A stretch of DNA of 61,657 bases from a virus, in the IMG/VR virus record IMGVR_UViG_3300009514_000025, positions 1 to 61,657 of that record, one strand, 5' to 3'. The notes beneath the pieces are model-generated. The model was not told where the DNA came from and did no database searches. It was given only the letters and a program-made list of their open reading frames with translations. How positions within the stretch are numbered: the first letter of the stretch is position 1; each line of letters begins with the position of its first letter. A program made the position numbers and the translations under genes. Of the stretch, positions 51,525-61,275 are shown in pieces.

Positions 51525-54500
51525 ATGGCAGATAAATTACCAATTAAGGCAAAGTGGTCAGGTGGATCGCCAGATGATGTTATTGCTTTACAAGAATTTC
51601 AATCGACTGATACTATAGCCCTTAATTATCTCTCTGGCGGTGCATCGCCTTCTGAAGGCCATGTACTTACTTGGGGCGGTAGCCCATTGGGATGGATTAC
51701 AGCTGCCCCAGATCTTGGCGCTAATAACTTAGATGACTTATTAGATGTTTTCATTACAGGAGCAGGTTCACCAGAAGTACCAGCAGACAATGAAGTTCTT
51801 GCTTATGATAGTAGTTCTGGTAATTGGATTAATCAAACCGCATCCGAAGCTGGGTTATCTATAGTAGGCCACACACATACCTTAAATGAACTTAGTAATG
51901 TATATGTATCTGCTGGTTCACCAGAAATAACAATAGGTTATGTGCTTACTTATGGTGGTAGTCCTTTGGGTTGGTATGCAATTGCGCCCGCTGTCGGAAT
52001 AGATGCGTTAGATGATTTAACAAACGTTACCATTGCATCTGTTACATCAGGCGAAATTTTAGTATATCAGGGATCACCAGCCGAATGGCAAAATAATACA
52101 TTGGCAGAAGCAGGCATTAGTGCTATAGGCCATACACACGCAATGGTTGATATCACAGATTCAACGTGGATTAGTGATATTACAAGTGAAAATCTTGAAG
52201 ATTTAAACAACGTTTCATTAACAGGTTCACCACAACCAGTATCAGGTGATTTATTAAGATGGAACGGTTCAACGTGGATCAATTATCCAGATAGTAATTT
52301 TTCATCATCTGGTCATAATCATACTAAATCTGATATTACAGATTTTACCGAAAGCGATTATGTTCATACTACCGGCACTGAAACTGTTGGTGGTAATAAA
52401 ACATTTAGTAATGATATTATAATTTCGGGTGATCTTACTGTTAATGGTACTACAACTACCATTAATACAACTACACTTGAAATCGGCGATAACATTTATC
52501 TTCTCAATGCAGACATGGATGATGGTAGTCCAATTCCTGCACCTACACAAGATGCTGGTTTTGAAGTCGAGCGTGGTATAGTTGATAATGTGTCTTGGCT
52601 TTGGGATGAAACTGTCGATACGTTTAGACCTAAATTAGGAACAGGTGAAGCATATTTAGGATATGTATTAGATCCTACTAATGATAACCATATTGGTGAT
52701 CGTGGGTATAACGATTTAAGATATTCTAATATAAGTCATGCACACGCAATAAATGAGTTAAGTGATGCTACTATAACTTCACTTACAGCAGGCGAAGTAT
52801 TAATTTCTGCGGGTTCACCACTTGGTTGGATTAACCAAACATTAGCTGAAGCAGGCATCTCATCTGATTCACATACACACATTATAAATGATTTAACAGA
52901 TATAACTATTGCATCTGTTACATCTGGTGAAATTCTTGTCTATCAAGGTTCTCCAGCCGAATGGCAGAACAATACATTAGCAGAAGCAGGTATTAGTGCT
53001 GTTGGTCATACACATGTTATGGTTGATATTACAGATTCAACATGGATCAGTGATATTACAAATGAACCAATTGCCGACCTTAGTGATGTGACAATTAATG
53101 CTGTCGGGTCAGGCGAAGTCCTTGTTTATCAGGGTTCACCAGCCGAATGGCAAAATAACACATTAGCAGAAGCGGGAATTTCTGCGATTGGTCATACGCA
53201 TGTCATGGTTGATATTACTGATTCAACTTGGATTAGTGATATTACAGCAGAACCTATTGCCGATCTTAGTGATGTTACTGTTGCTTCTCTTGGTGCAGGT
53301 GAAATATTAGTTGCTGTCGGATCACCGCTTACATGGATTAATCAAACATTAGCAGAAGCAGGTATTGCATCTGATTCACATACACATATAGTTAATGATT
53401 TAACAGATGTAACTATTGCATCTGTCGGGTCAGGCGAAGTCCTTGTTTATCAGGGTTCACCAGCCGAATGGCAAAATAACACATTAGCAGAAGCGGGAAT
53501 TTCTGCAACAGGCCACACACATGTGATGGTAGACATTACTGATAGTACTTGGATTAGTGATATAACAGCAGAATCATTGGATGATCTTAGTGATGTTTAT
53601 ACGCCAGCCCCACAAGTAGGTGAATTGCTTACTTACGGTGGTAGTCCGTTGGGTTGGTATGCGGCCGCACCCGCTGGTGGAGTAGATGCATTAGATGATT
53701 TAACCGATGTAGTAATTACAGGTTCGGTAGGTTCACCATTAACTCCCGCTGATAATGAGTTGCTTGCTTTTGATATTGGTTCAGGTAATTGGATTAATCA
53801 AACAGCAGCACAAGCAGGGTTATCTGTAACTGGTCATACACATGTTATGGTTGATATTACTGATAGTACTTGGATTAGTGATATTACAGGAGAACCTATT
53901 GGTGATCTTAACGACGTTACAGTTACATCACTTACATCAGGTGAAGTATTACTTTCCAGTGGTTCACCACTTGGATGGATAAATGCAACGCTCGCAGAAG
54001 CAGGCATATCTGCAACTGGCCATACCCATGTTATGGTTGATATTACAGATTCTACATGGATTAGTGATATAACAGCCGAAAATATTGAAGACTTAAACAA
54101 TGTTTCATTAACAGGTTCCCCAGCGCCAGTATCTGGGGATTTATTAAGATGGAACGGTTCAACATGGACAAACTATCCAGATAGTAATTTCTCATCGTCT
54201 GGTCATACACATGTCAAGGCGAATATTACAGACTTCACTGAATCTGACTATGTTCACACGACGGGTGTTGAAACTGTTGGTGGTAATAAAACCTTTAGTA
54301 ATAATATAATTATCTCTGGTGACTTAACAGTTAACGGTACAACGACTTCTATTAATACTACCACACTTGAAATAGAAGATAATATTTATCTTCTTAATTC
54401 AGGAATGGTAGGAAGTCCTCTTGTTGCTCCTACACAAGACGCTGGCTTCGAAGTCGCCCGTGGTACAGCTACAAACGTATCATGGTTGTGGGATGAAACT

Positions 54501-57365
54501 TTTGATGTATTTAGACCTAAAATTGGTGCAGCAGAAGCGCACTTAGGATATGTACTTGATCCAACCAATGATAACCATGTCGGTGATCGTGGATATAATG
54601 ATCTTAGATATTCTTCTATTAGTCACGTACACGCCGTGGATGATTTATCCGACGCAACAATTACTTCACTTGGTACTGGTGAAATATTACTTTCAAGTGG
54701 TTCACCACTTGGATGGATAAATGCAACACTTGCAGAAGCAGGCATTGCATCTGATTCTCATACACACATATTAAATGATTTAACTGATGTAGTTATTACG
54801 CAAGGTTCACCTCTTGTTGATAATGACGTTCTTGCTTTTGACACTACATCGGGTAATTGGATTAACCAAACAGCAGCACAAGCTGGTTTGTCTGTAACAG
54901 GTCATACGCATGTTATGGTTGATGTTACCGACAGTACTTGGATTAGTGATATCACCGCTGAACCAATCGCGGATTTATCTGACGTTACAGTAACTTCACT
55001 TACAGCAGGTGAAATATTGGTTGCTGTTGGTTCACCGCTTACATGGATTAACCAAACATTAGCAGAAGCGGGAATTTCTGCAACAGGACACTCGCATACT
55101 AAATCTGATATTACAGATTTTACTGAATCTGATTATGTTCATATTACTGGTACTGAAACAGTATCAGGCGCGAAATCATTTACTGCAAGTACAACAAAAA
55201 TAGGTGGAACAACAGCTTCATCAGAAGTTCTTTCTGTTCAAACCACATCAGCAGATACTTGGTTAGAAATGTTAAACAATGGAGGTACTGGTAAAGGTGC
55301 TTTCTTTGGTTTAACAACCAATGATTTTCAAATATGGAACTATCAAGCAGGTAGCATTTCTTTTTATACAGATACGAGCGATTCATCTGGTACTGTAAGA
55401 TTTGTTTTAACAAATGATGGAAATTATATTTTCAGTAATCTTACCAGTAGTGGAATGGGCATTGCTACAATAGATGGATCGGGATATCTTGGAAGAGATG
55501 CAGATTTAGAATTACTTTCTGATGTTACTGTAACTTCTCTTGGTATTGGCGAGATATTACTTTCCAGTGGTTCACCGCTTGGATGGATCAATGCTACATT
55601 AGCAGAAGCAGGCATTTCCGCAACCGGACACTCGCATACAAAATCTGACATTACAGATTTTACTGAATCTGACTATGTTCATACTACCGGCGTTGAAACT
55701 ATTGGTGGTAATAAGACCTTTAGTAATAATGTTATAGTTAGTGGTGATCTTACTGTTAATGGTACTACAACTACCATTAATACAACTACACTTGAAATCG
55801 GCGATAACATTTACTTATTAAACGCAGATATGGATGATGGAAGTCCTATTCCTGTACCAACACAAGATGCTGGTTTTGAAGTTGAACGCGGCGTAGTCGA
55901 TAATACATCGTGGCTTTGGGATGAAACATTAGATGTATTCAGACCTAAATTAGGAACAGGTGAAGCATATTTGGGATATGTTCTTGACCCTACTAACGAC
56001 AATCACGTTGGTGATCGCGGGTATAATGATTTAAGATATTCTAATATAAGCCATTTACATGCAGTAGATGATTTATCTGATGCTACTATAACTTCACTTA
56101 CAACTGGCGAAATTTTATTTTCAAGCGGCTCGCCGGTTGGATGGACAAATGCAACATTAGCTGAAGCGGGCATCGCGTCTGATTCACATACACATCTAAT
56201 AAATGATTTAACGGATGTTATTGTATCTTCTGTTACATCAGGTGAAATTTTAGTATATCAAGGTTCTCCTGCGGAATGGCAAAATAATACATTAGCAGAG
56301 GCTGGAATATCAGCAGTTGGTCATACTCATGTTATGGTTGATATTGCCGATTCTACATGGATCAGTGATATAACAAATGAACCTATTAGTGATCTTAATG
56401 ATGTTACAATCACTTCACTTGCTGCCGGTGAAATATTAGTTGCTGTTGGTTCCCCACTTACATGGATTAACCAAACGTTAACAGAAGCAGGCATAGCATC
56501 TTCTTCACATACACACGTATTAAGTGATCTTACTGATGTATATACAACAGGCTCGCCCGCGCCACAACCTGGAGATGTTCTTACTTACGGCGGCAGTCCA
56601 GTTGGTTGGTATGCATTAACAACTGCTGGCGGCGTGGATTCATTAGATGATTTAACAGATGTAACTATTACTGGAACTGGTTCACCTGAAGTACCTGCAG
56701 ATAATGAAGTATTAGCATATGATAGTGGATCTAGTGAATGGATTAATCAAACACCAAAAGAAGCTGGCTTAGTTGCAGGACCTACATCTTCAACAGATAA
56801 TGCAGTCGTTCGTTGGGATGGTACAAATGGTGCATTAGTTCAAGATAGTGGTGTAATGATTGATGATAGCGATAACGTTGTTATTCCTGGTAGCATAAAG
56901 ATTAGTAATGCTGCCTCCCCTATTATTTCTGGTGTAATGACTATTGAAGATATTAATGGTCAACCAATGATGTGCATGGAAGATACAACACGCGCCAACA
57001 AAAAATTAACAATAGAAACGGTGAATATAGCGTGGTCTGAATCAACATTAACCAATTTTGACTGGATGCAAGTTGGAGCAGCGATTGATGCAGATTCAAG
57101 TTATATTATGCCATTTGATGGAACAATAGTTAAGGCAACCGGACATTGTGAAAATGCTTTGGGTAACACGAAGGATATTAGATTGTATGTTAATACAACA
57201 TTAAATGGCACAGCAATGGGAACGCTTACTGGTGGCGCAAACGCAACATTTAATACAACATTAAACATTGATTTCAGTGCGGGTGATCGTATACGCCTCC
57301 GTGCATGGACGGGTGGCACAATTCGAGATACTATTGTCACCTTATGGATTAAATGGAGAGCATAA
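51525..57365 (+). CDS. Giant repeat-containing tail fibre (1946 aa)
   Basis: The largest gene of the window. After a distinct N-terminus (MADKLPIKAKWSGGSPDDV) the shaft consists of dozens of short repeats of the form LAEAGISATGHTH, DITDSTWISDI and LSDVTVTSL-GEIL. About 21 His-x-His motifs (GHTH, SHTH, GHSH, SHAH) are spread along it, like the metal-binding HxH sites of the T4 long-fibre tip. A module of about 190 residues starting near NNVSLTGSP and containing TQDAGFEV and DRGYNDLRYS occurs twice in full and once in shorter form. A separate non-repeat domain lies at residues about 1215-1325. The C-terminal domain ends WIKWRA like the proteins at 47579 and 48068. Confidence 0.85.
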   Translation: MADKLPIKAKWSGGSPDDVIALQEFQSTDTIALNYLSGGASPSEGHVLTWGGSPLGWITAAPDLGANNLDDLLDVFITGAGSPEVPADNEVLAYDSSSGNWINQTASEAGLSIVGHTHTLNELSNVYVSAGSPEITIGYVLTYGGSPLGWYAIAPAVGIDALDDLTNVTIASVTSGEILVYQGSPAEWQNNTLAEAGISAIGHTHAMVDITDSTWISDITSENLEDLNNVSLTGSPQPVSGDLLRWNGSTWINYPDSNFSSSGHNHTKSDITDFTESDYVHTTGTETVGGNKTFSNDIIISGDLTVNGTTTTINTTTLEIGDNIYLLNADMDDGSPIPAPTQDAGFEVERGIVDNVSWLWDETVDTFRPKLGTGEAYLGYVLDPTNDNHIGDRGYNDLRYSNISHAHAINELSDATITSLTAGEVLISAGSPLGWINQTLAEAGISSDSHTHIINDLTDITIASVTSGEILVYQGSPAEWQNNTLAEAGISAVGHTHVMVDITDSTWISDITNEPIADLSDVTINAVGSGEVLVYQGSPAEWQNNTLAEAGISAIGHTHVMVDITDSTWISDITAEPIADLSDVTVASLGAGEILVAVGSPLTWINQTLAEAGIASDSHTHIVNDLTDVTIASVGSGEVLVYQGSPAEWQNNTLAEAGISATGHTHVMVDITDSTWISDITAESLDDLSDVYTPAPQVGELLTYGGSPLGWYAAAPAGGVDALDDLTDVVITGSVGSPLTPADNELLAFDIGSGNWINQTAAQAGLSVTGHTHVMVDITDSTWISDITGEPIGDLNDVTVTSLTSGEVLLSSGSPLGWINATLAEAGISATGHTHVMVDITDSTWISDITAENIEDLNNVSLTGSPAPVSGDLLRWNGSTWTNYPDSNFSSSGHTHVKANITDFTESDYVHTTGVETVGGNKTFSNNIIISGDLTVNGTTTSINTTTLEIEDNIYLLNSGMVGSPLVAPTQDAGFEVARGTATNVSWLWDETFDVFRPKIGAAEAHLGYVLDPTNDNHVGDRGYNDLRYSSISHVHAVDDLSDATITSLGTGEILLSSGSPLGWINATLAEAGIASDSHTHILNDLTDVVITQGSPLVDNDVLAFDTTSGNWINQTAAQAGLSVTGHTHVMVDVTDSTWISDITAEPIADLSDVTVTSLTAGEILVAVGSPLTWINQTLAEAGISATGHSHTKSDITDFTESDYVHITGTETVSGAKSFTASTTKIGGTTASSEVLSVQTTSADTWLEMLNNGGTGKGAFFGLTTNDFQIWNYQAGSISFYTDTSDSSGTVRFVLTNDGNYIFSNLTSSGMGIATIDGSGYLGRDADLELLSDVTVTSLGIGEILLSSGSPLGWINATLAEAGISATGHSHTKSDITDFTESDYVHTTGVETIGGNKTFSNNVIVSGDLTVNGTTTTINTTTLEIGDNIYLLNADMDDGSPIPVPTQDAGFEVERGVVDNTSWLWDETLDVFRPKLGTGEAYLGYVLDPTNDNHVGDRGYNDLRYSNISHLHAVDDLSDATITSLTTGEILFSSGSPVGWTNATLAEAGIASDSHTHLINDLTDVIVSSVTSGEILVYQGSPAEWQNNTLAEAGISAVGHTHVMVDIADSTWISDITNEPISDLNDVTITSLAAGEILVAVGSPLTWINQTLTEAGIASSSHTHVLSDLTDVYTTGSPAPQPGDVLTYGGSPVGWYALTTAGGVDSLDDLTDVTITGTGSPEVPADNEVLAYDSGSSEWINQTPKEAGLVAGPTSSTDNAVVRWDGTNGALVQDSGVMIDDSDNVVIPGSIKISNAASPIISGVMTIEDINGQPMMCMEDTTRANKKLTIETVNIAWSESTLTNFDWMQVGAAIDADSSYIMPFDGTIVKATGHCENALGNTKDIRLYVNTTLNGTAMGTLTGGANATFNTTLNIDFSAGDRIRLRAWTGGTIRDTIVTLWIKWRA
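52189..52748 (+). repeat. Fibre module, copy 1
   Basis: Encodes a block from NNVSLTGSP through FTESDYVHTTG, TLEIGDNIYLLNADM and DRGYNDLRYS. It is repeated at 54079-54636 and, without its first part, at 55630-56062, and again in the gene at 59444 (about 59715-60146). Confidence 0.8.
54079..54636 (+). repeat. Fibre module, copy 2
   Basis: Second full copy of the module. Protein identity to copy 1 is high, while many third codon positions differ, so the duplication is not recent or has been diversified. Confidence 0.8.
55630..56062 (+). repeat. Fibre module, copy 3 (5' part missing)
   Basis: Third copy, starting at the SHTKSDITDFTESDY segment; the preceding NNVSLTGSP part is replaced by another repeat unit. 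Confidence 0.8.
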
Positions 57366-57368
57366 TAG

Positions 57369-58679
57369 ATGTCACAGTATTTAAGAAATTTAACAGATTC
57401 ACCTGTATATAATGTAGAACTTACCGATCTTGGTATTACGGTTGAGGTTGGCGTTGACTATGATACGTCTGAAATAGATTCGGGCGATTTAGGTAATAGC
57501 ATTGATTTAGTAACTGCTATTCAAGCTGGTGAAGTTGCTTTTTTGAACGATGAAACTTCGCCATGGGTTCCATTATCTTCTCAAGAAAGCCAAGCTATTA
57601 TTAATGCATCTAATAATGCTGCTACTAATATTTTAGGAACAGAAAACTTCTTTCCAAAATGGGCAGATGATTGTCCTTGTACGCTCACAGAATCGAACAT
57701 GTATCAAGATCCTTCTACAGGATATATTGGTGTTAATTTACAAGGAAGTCCATTAACACCGGCGACAGATTTTGATATTAATGGTTCATTACAATTAACA
57801 GGTTCAAGTTCTGGTTATACAAGATTTGATGTCCCTGCCAGTGGCGATAATGTTATCTATACATTACCAAGTAATGATGGTGATTCAAGTCAGGTACTTC
57901 AAACAGACGGGTCTGGAACACTTACTTGGGTTGATCAAACGGTAGGTACAAGTGTTCTTAACGATTTAGATGATGTAACAACTTCTTCACCAACATCTGG
58001 TGAAGTTCTTGTATATCAAGGTTCGCCTGCTGAATGGCAAAACAACACACTTGCGGAAGCAGGCATTAGTGCTGTTGGACACTCGCACTCACTTGGTGAT
58101 TTATCAGATGTTAACGTTACTGCATCAGGCTCGCCATTGCCAACAGATGGACAAGTATTAACATATGATACAACAAATGGATGGCAACCAGAAAACCCAT
58201 ATGGTGCTGGTTGCGGTATGGTTATTCAGCGTCTTCATGGATCTGTTGCTGAAAAATCTGGTACATCAGAAATTCCATATGATGACACTACACCACTTGT
58301 TACAGAAGGTACAGAAGTATGGTCACGAGCCATAACACCAGTAAATACGGCAAATGATATAGAATTAACATGTTCTTTAACACTCGATGCTTATGTTTCG
58401 GGCGGTATGGGTGGCGGGGATATGGAAGTTGTTGTTACTTTCTTTAGAGATTCAACCTGCATTGGTGCAATGGCACAATTTATAAGTAGTTACGACGAAC
58501 AACAAGTCCATATTTCATTAACTGATTCACCATCTACTACTTCAAGTATAACGTATTCTTGTAGAATTGGCAGATTGGGTTCAGAAGGAACATGGTATGT
58601 TAATAGACTTAGCTCAAGTAAATTTAATGGGATGTTAGCCAAACAAGGTTACATCTTGAAGGAGATAGATAATGCCTAA
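57369..58679 (+). CDS. Tail fibre protein with C-terminal receptor-domain type 2 (436 aa)
   Basis: A mosaic fibre. The N-terminal ~90 residues (SQYLRNLTDSPVYNVELTDL) belong to the attachment module seen at 48068 and 50993. A short middle contains FDVPASGDNVIYTLPSNDGD and VLQTDGSGTLTWV, a common phage fibre unit, and one LAEAGISAVGHSH repeat. The C-terminal ~155 residues (VIQRLHGSVAEKSG ... GTWYVNRLSSSKFNG) are shared with the next two genes, not with the giant fibre. Its stop lies inside the start of the next gene. Confidence 0.75.
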   Translation: MSQYLRNLTDSPVYNVELTDLGITVEVGVDYDTSEIDSGDLGNSIDLVTAIQAGEVAFLNDETSPWVPLSSQESQAIINASNNAATNILGTENFFPKWADDCPCTLTESNMYQDPSTGYIGVNLQGSPLTPATDFDINGSLQLTGSSSGYTRFDVPASGDNVIYTLPSNDGDSSQVLQTDGSGTLTWVDQTVGTSVLNDLDDVTTSSPTSGEVLVYQGSPAEWQNNTLAEAGISAVGHSHSLGDLSDVNVTASGSPLPTDGQVLTYDTTNGWQPENPYGAGCGMVIQRLHGSVAEKSGTSEIPYDDTTPLVTEGTEVWSRAITPVNTANDIELTCSLTLDAYVSGGMGGGDMEVVVTFFRDSTCIGAMAQFISSYDEQQVHISLTDSPSTTSSITYSCRIGRLGSEGTWYVNRLSSSKFNGMLAKQGYILKEIDNA

Positions 58680-59451
58680 TTATATGAATTTGATGGGTGA
58701 GCATTATCCAGAAATAGAATGCTACTGTGATGGCGATCCTACTGTTTATGGAAACATTACATTTGTCGGCTCGCCAACAATTTCACAGGGTACGTTAGAT
58801 GCATTGACTGAATCCCCACGACTTTACCAGATTGAAGCACCGTTGGGTTCTCCGCTTCCAGCAGATGATACATTGTTGCAATATGAAGAAACCGATAATA
58901 CTTGGCACTATAAAACAGCAGCCGATGCAAGCGTTTCTGTTATCGGTCATCCACATACTGAATCTGACATTACAGATTTACAACCAAGTAAAGTGATTCA
59001 GCATATGGATGGTGCTATATCAAAAACATCTGGCACAATTGAAATTGCTGGCGGTGATGTAACGCCACCCATAACAGAAGGTGTTGAACTTTGGTCGCAG
59101 GCGATAACACCCACAGATGCTGCAAACACGGTAGAGATAACAACAAATATGATCCTTTCTGCATATGCAAATGCCGGTCATGGTTATGGTGCACTTGACG
59201 TTGCTGTTACATTTTATAGAGATTCAACATGTATTCTTGTCTTGCCACATAGTTTACAGAGTGCAGAAGCGCATCATTGTGGTAGTACCTTTATTGATAC
59301 CCCGGCAACCACATCTAGTGTAACATATTCATGTAGGGTAGGAAGAACATCTGGAGAAGGCGCTTGGTATGTTAATGGTCTTTATTTAAAGGAATTTCAG
59401 GGCTTGATTGCTAACCAAGGTTATACGGTAAAGGAGATAAGAAATGCCTAA
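58672..59451 (+). CDS. Short tail fibre/receptor-binding protein (259 aa)
   Basis: The N-terminus MPNYMNLMGEHYPEIE, then GDPTVYGNITFVGSPTISQG, is a second type of attachment module, shared with the next two genes. It has almost no shaft, and ends in the type 2 C-terminal domain (IQHMDGAISKTSG ... GAWYVNGLYLKEFQG). Compared with its relatives the central glycine-rich loop differs (AGHGYGALDVAV instead of GGMGGGDMEVVV), a likely specificity region. It overlaps the preceding gene by eight bases and the next one likewise. Confidence 0.75.
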   Translation: MPNYMNLMGEHYPEIECYCDGDPTVYGNITFVGSPTISQGTLDALTESPRLYQIEAPLGSPLPADDTLLQYEETDNTWHYKTAADASVSVIGHPHTESDITDLQPSKVIQHMDGAISKTSGTIEIAGGDVTPPITEGVELWSQAITPTDAANTVEITTNMILSAYANAGHGYGALDVAVTFYRDSTCILVLPHSLQSAEAHHCGSTFIDTPATTSSVTYSCRVGRTSGEGAWYVNGLYLKEFQGLIANQGYTVKEIRNA

Positions 59452-61264
59452 TTACGTAAATATATTGGCAGAATATTACCCTGACATACCATATTATTGT
59501 GTTGGTGATCCCACCGTTTATGGTAATATCGTATTTCTCGGGTCACCAATAATTTCTCAAGGTACATTAGATGCTTTAACAATATCACCACTTGTTTATC
59601 CAGTTGAAGTTGCAGCCGATACGCTTACCAATCTTGATATACTACAATATAATAGTAGTAATAATCATTGGGAAAATAAATCGCTTGCAGAAGCTGGTAT
59701 ATCGGCTACGGGACATTCACACAATAAATCTGATATTTCTGATTTTACTGAATCTGACTATGTTCATACGACTGGTGTTGAAACTATTGGTGGAAATAAA
59801 ACATTCAGTAATAATGTCACTATTACTGGTGATTTGTCTGTTGATGGTACTACAACAAGCATCAATACTACTACTCTTGAAATAGGCGACAATATTTATT
59901 TATTAAATGCAGATATGGATGATGGAAGTCCTATTCCTTCCCCTACACAAGACGCTGGTTTTGAAGTTGAACGGGGCACAGCCACAAATGTTTCATGGTT
60001 GTGGGATGAAACATTAGATACATTTAGACCCAAATTGGGCGCTGGCGAGGCTGCTTTAGGATACATTCTTGATCCTACAGATGCTAATGGAGTTGGTGAT
60101 CGTGGTTATAATGATTTACGATATGCACCACTTAGTCATACACATGTTATGGTTGATATTACTGATAGTACTTGGATTAGTGATATTACGGGAGAGTTAT
60201 TAAGTGATCTCAATGATACAACAATTTCATCAATCGGTGCCAACGAAATTCTTAAATGGAATGGCTCTGCATGGATTAATAACACACTCGCCGAAGCAGG
60301 TATTTCTGCAACAGGTCATACGCATGTTATGGCTAACATTACAGATAGTACTTGGATTAGTGATATTACAAGTGAGAACTTAGAAGACCTTAGTAACATA
60401 ACAATTACATCACTAGGTACAGACGAACTATTATTTACACAAGATGGTTCTACATGGATTAATCAAACATTAGCAGAAGCAGGTATTTCTGCAACAGGCC
60501 ATACGCATGTTATGGCTAACATTACAGATAGTACCTGGATTAGTGATATAACAGGTGAAGACTTGACCGATCTTAATGATGTTACAATTACATCACTAGG
60601 TACAGACGAACTATTATTTACACAAGATGGTTCTACATGGATTAATCAAACATTAGCAGAAGCAGGTATTGCAACATCTGGACATACTCATGCGCTTAAT
60701 GATCTTACTGATGTAACTATTGGTTCACCAACACCAACTACAGATGATATTCTAACGTTTAATGGTAGTACATGGCAAGCCGCTCCGATTGATAGCAGCG
60801 CCATGGGACACTATAAACAGTTAGTCTATGGTGCAATTAGTAAATCTTCAGGTACATCTTCAATACCAGACGATGACACAATTCCAACATCATCGGAAGG
60901 TTATGAAATTTGGTCAGATACTATAACACCAGGTTCAACAGATGCTGTAATTAAAATTGGATTTTCTATTACCATTGACACATATGTCAGTGGTGGAATG
61001 GGTGGCGGTGATATGGATGTTGCAGTTACAGTATTTAGAGATTCAACATGTATTGGTGCAATGTCACAATATATAGATAGTTATAACCAAGAACAGATGT
61101 CAATTAATATTGTTGATGCACCAAGCACGACATCATCTATAACATATTCAGCACGCATTGGACGTTTAACTTCTTCTGGTACGTGGTATGTTAACAGATT
61201 ACAATCAGAAAAACTTGGTGGTATGCTTGAAAAGCAAGGCTATACTATTGAAGAGATTGACTAA
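59444..61264 (+). CDS. Tail fibre protein (606 aa)
   Basis: Starts with the MPNY-type module (MPNYVNILAEYYPDI), continues with one copy of the large fibre module (DFTESDYVHTTG to DRGYNDLRYA, about residues 90-235), then four GHTH repeats with DSTWISDI, and ends in the type 2 C-terminal domain (GTWYVNRLQSEKLGG). It is thus a recombinant of the shaft of the giant fibre with the ends of the shorter fibres. The start overlaps the previous stop by eight bases. Confidence 0.8.
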   Translation: MPNYVNILAEYYPDIPYYCVGDPTVYGNIVFLGSPIISQGTLDALTISPLVYPVEVAADTLTNLDILQYNSSNNHWENKSLAEAGISATGHSHNKSDISDFTESDYVHTTGVETIGGNKTFSNNVTITGDLSVDGTTTSINTTTLEIGDNIYLLNADMDDGSPIPSPTQDAGFEVERGTATNVSWLWDETLDTFRPKLGAGEAALGYILDPTDANGVGDRGYNDLRYAPLSHTHVMVDITDSTWISDITGELLSDLNDTTISSIGANEILKWNGSAWINNTLAEAGISATGHTHVMANITDSTWISDITSENLEDLSNITITSLGTDELLFTQDGSTWINQTLAEAGISATGHTHVMANITDSTWISDITGEDLTDLNDVTITSLGTDELLFTQDGSTWINQTLAEAGIATSGHTHALNDLTDVTIGSPTPTTDDILTFNGSTWQAAPIDSSAMGHYKQLVYGAISKSSGTSSIPDDDTIPTSSEGYEIWSDTITPGSTDAVIKIGFSITIDTYVSGGMGGGDMDVAVTVFRDSTCIGAMSQYIDSYNQEQMSINIVDAPSTTSSITYSARIGRLTSSGTWYVNRLQSEKLGGMLEKQGYTIEEID

Positions 61265-61275
61265 GGAAAATAATT

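Noticed and set aside
51525-57365. Regularly spaced short repeats that could suggest a CRISPR array
   Set aside because: The repeats are in one open frame, vary at third codon positions and encode a fibre shaft.
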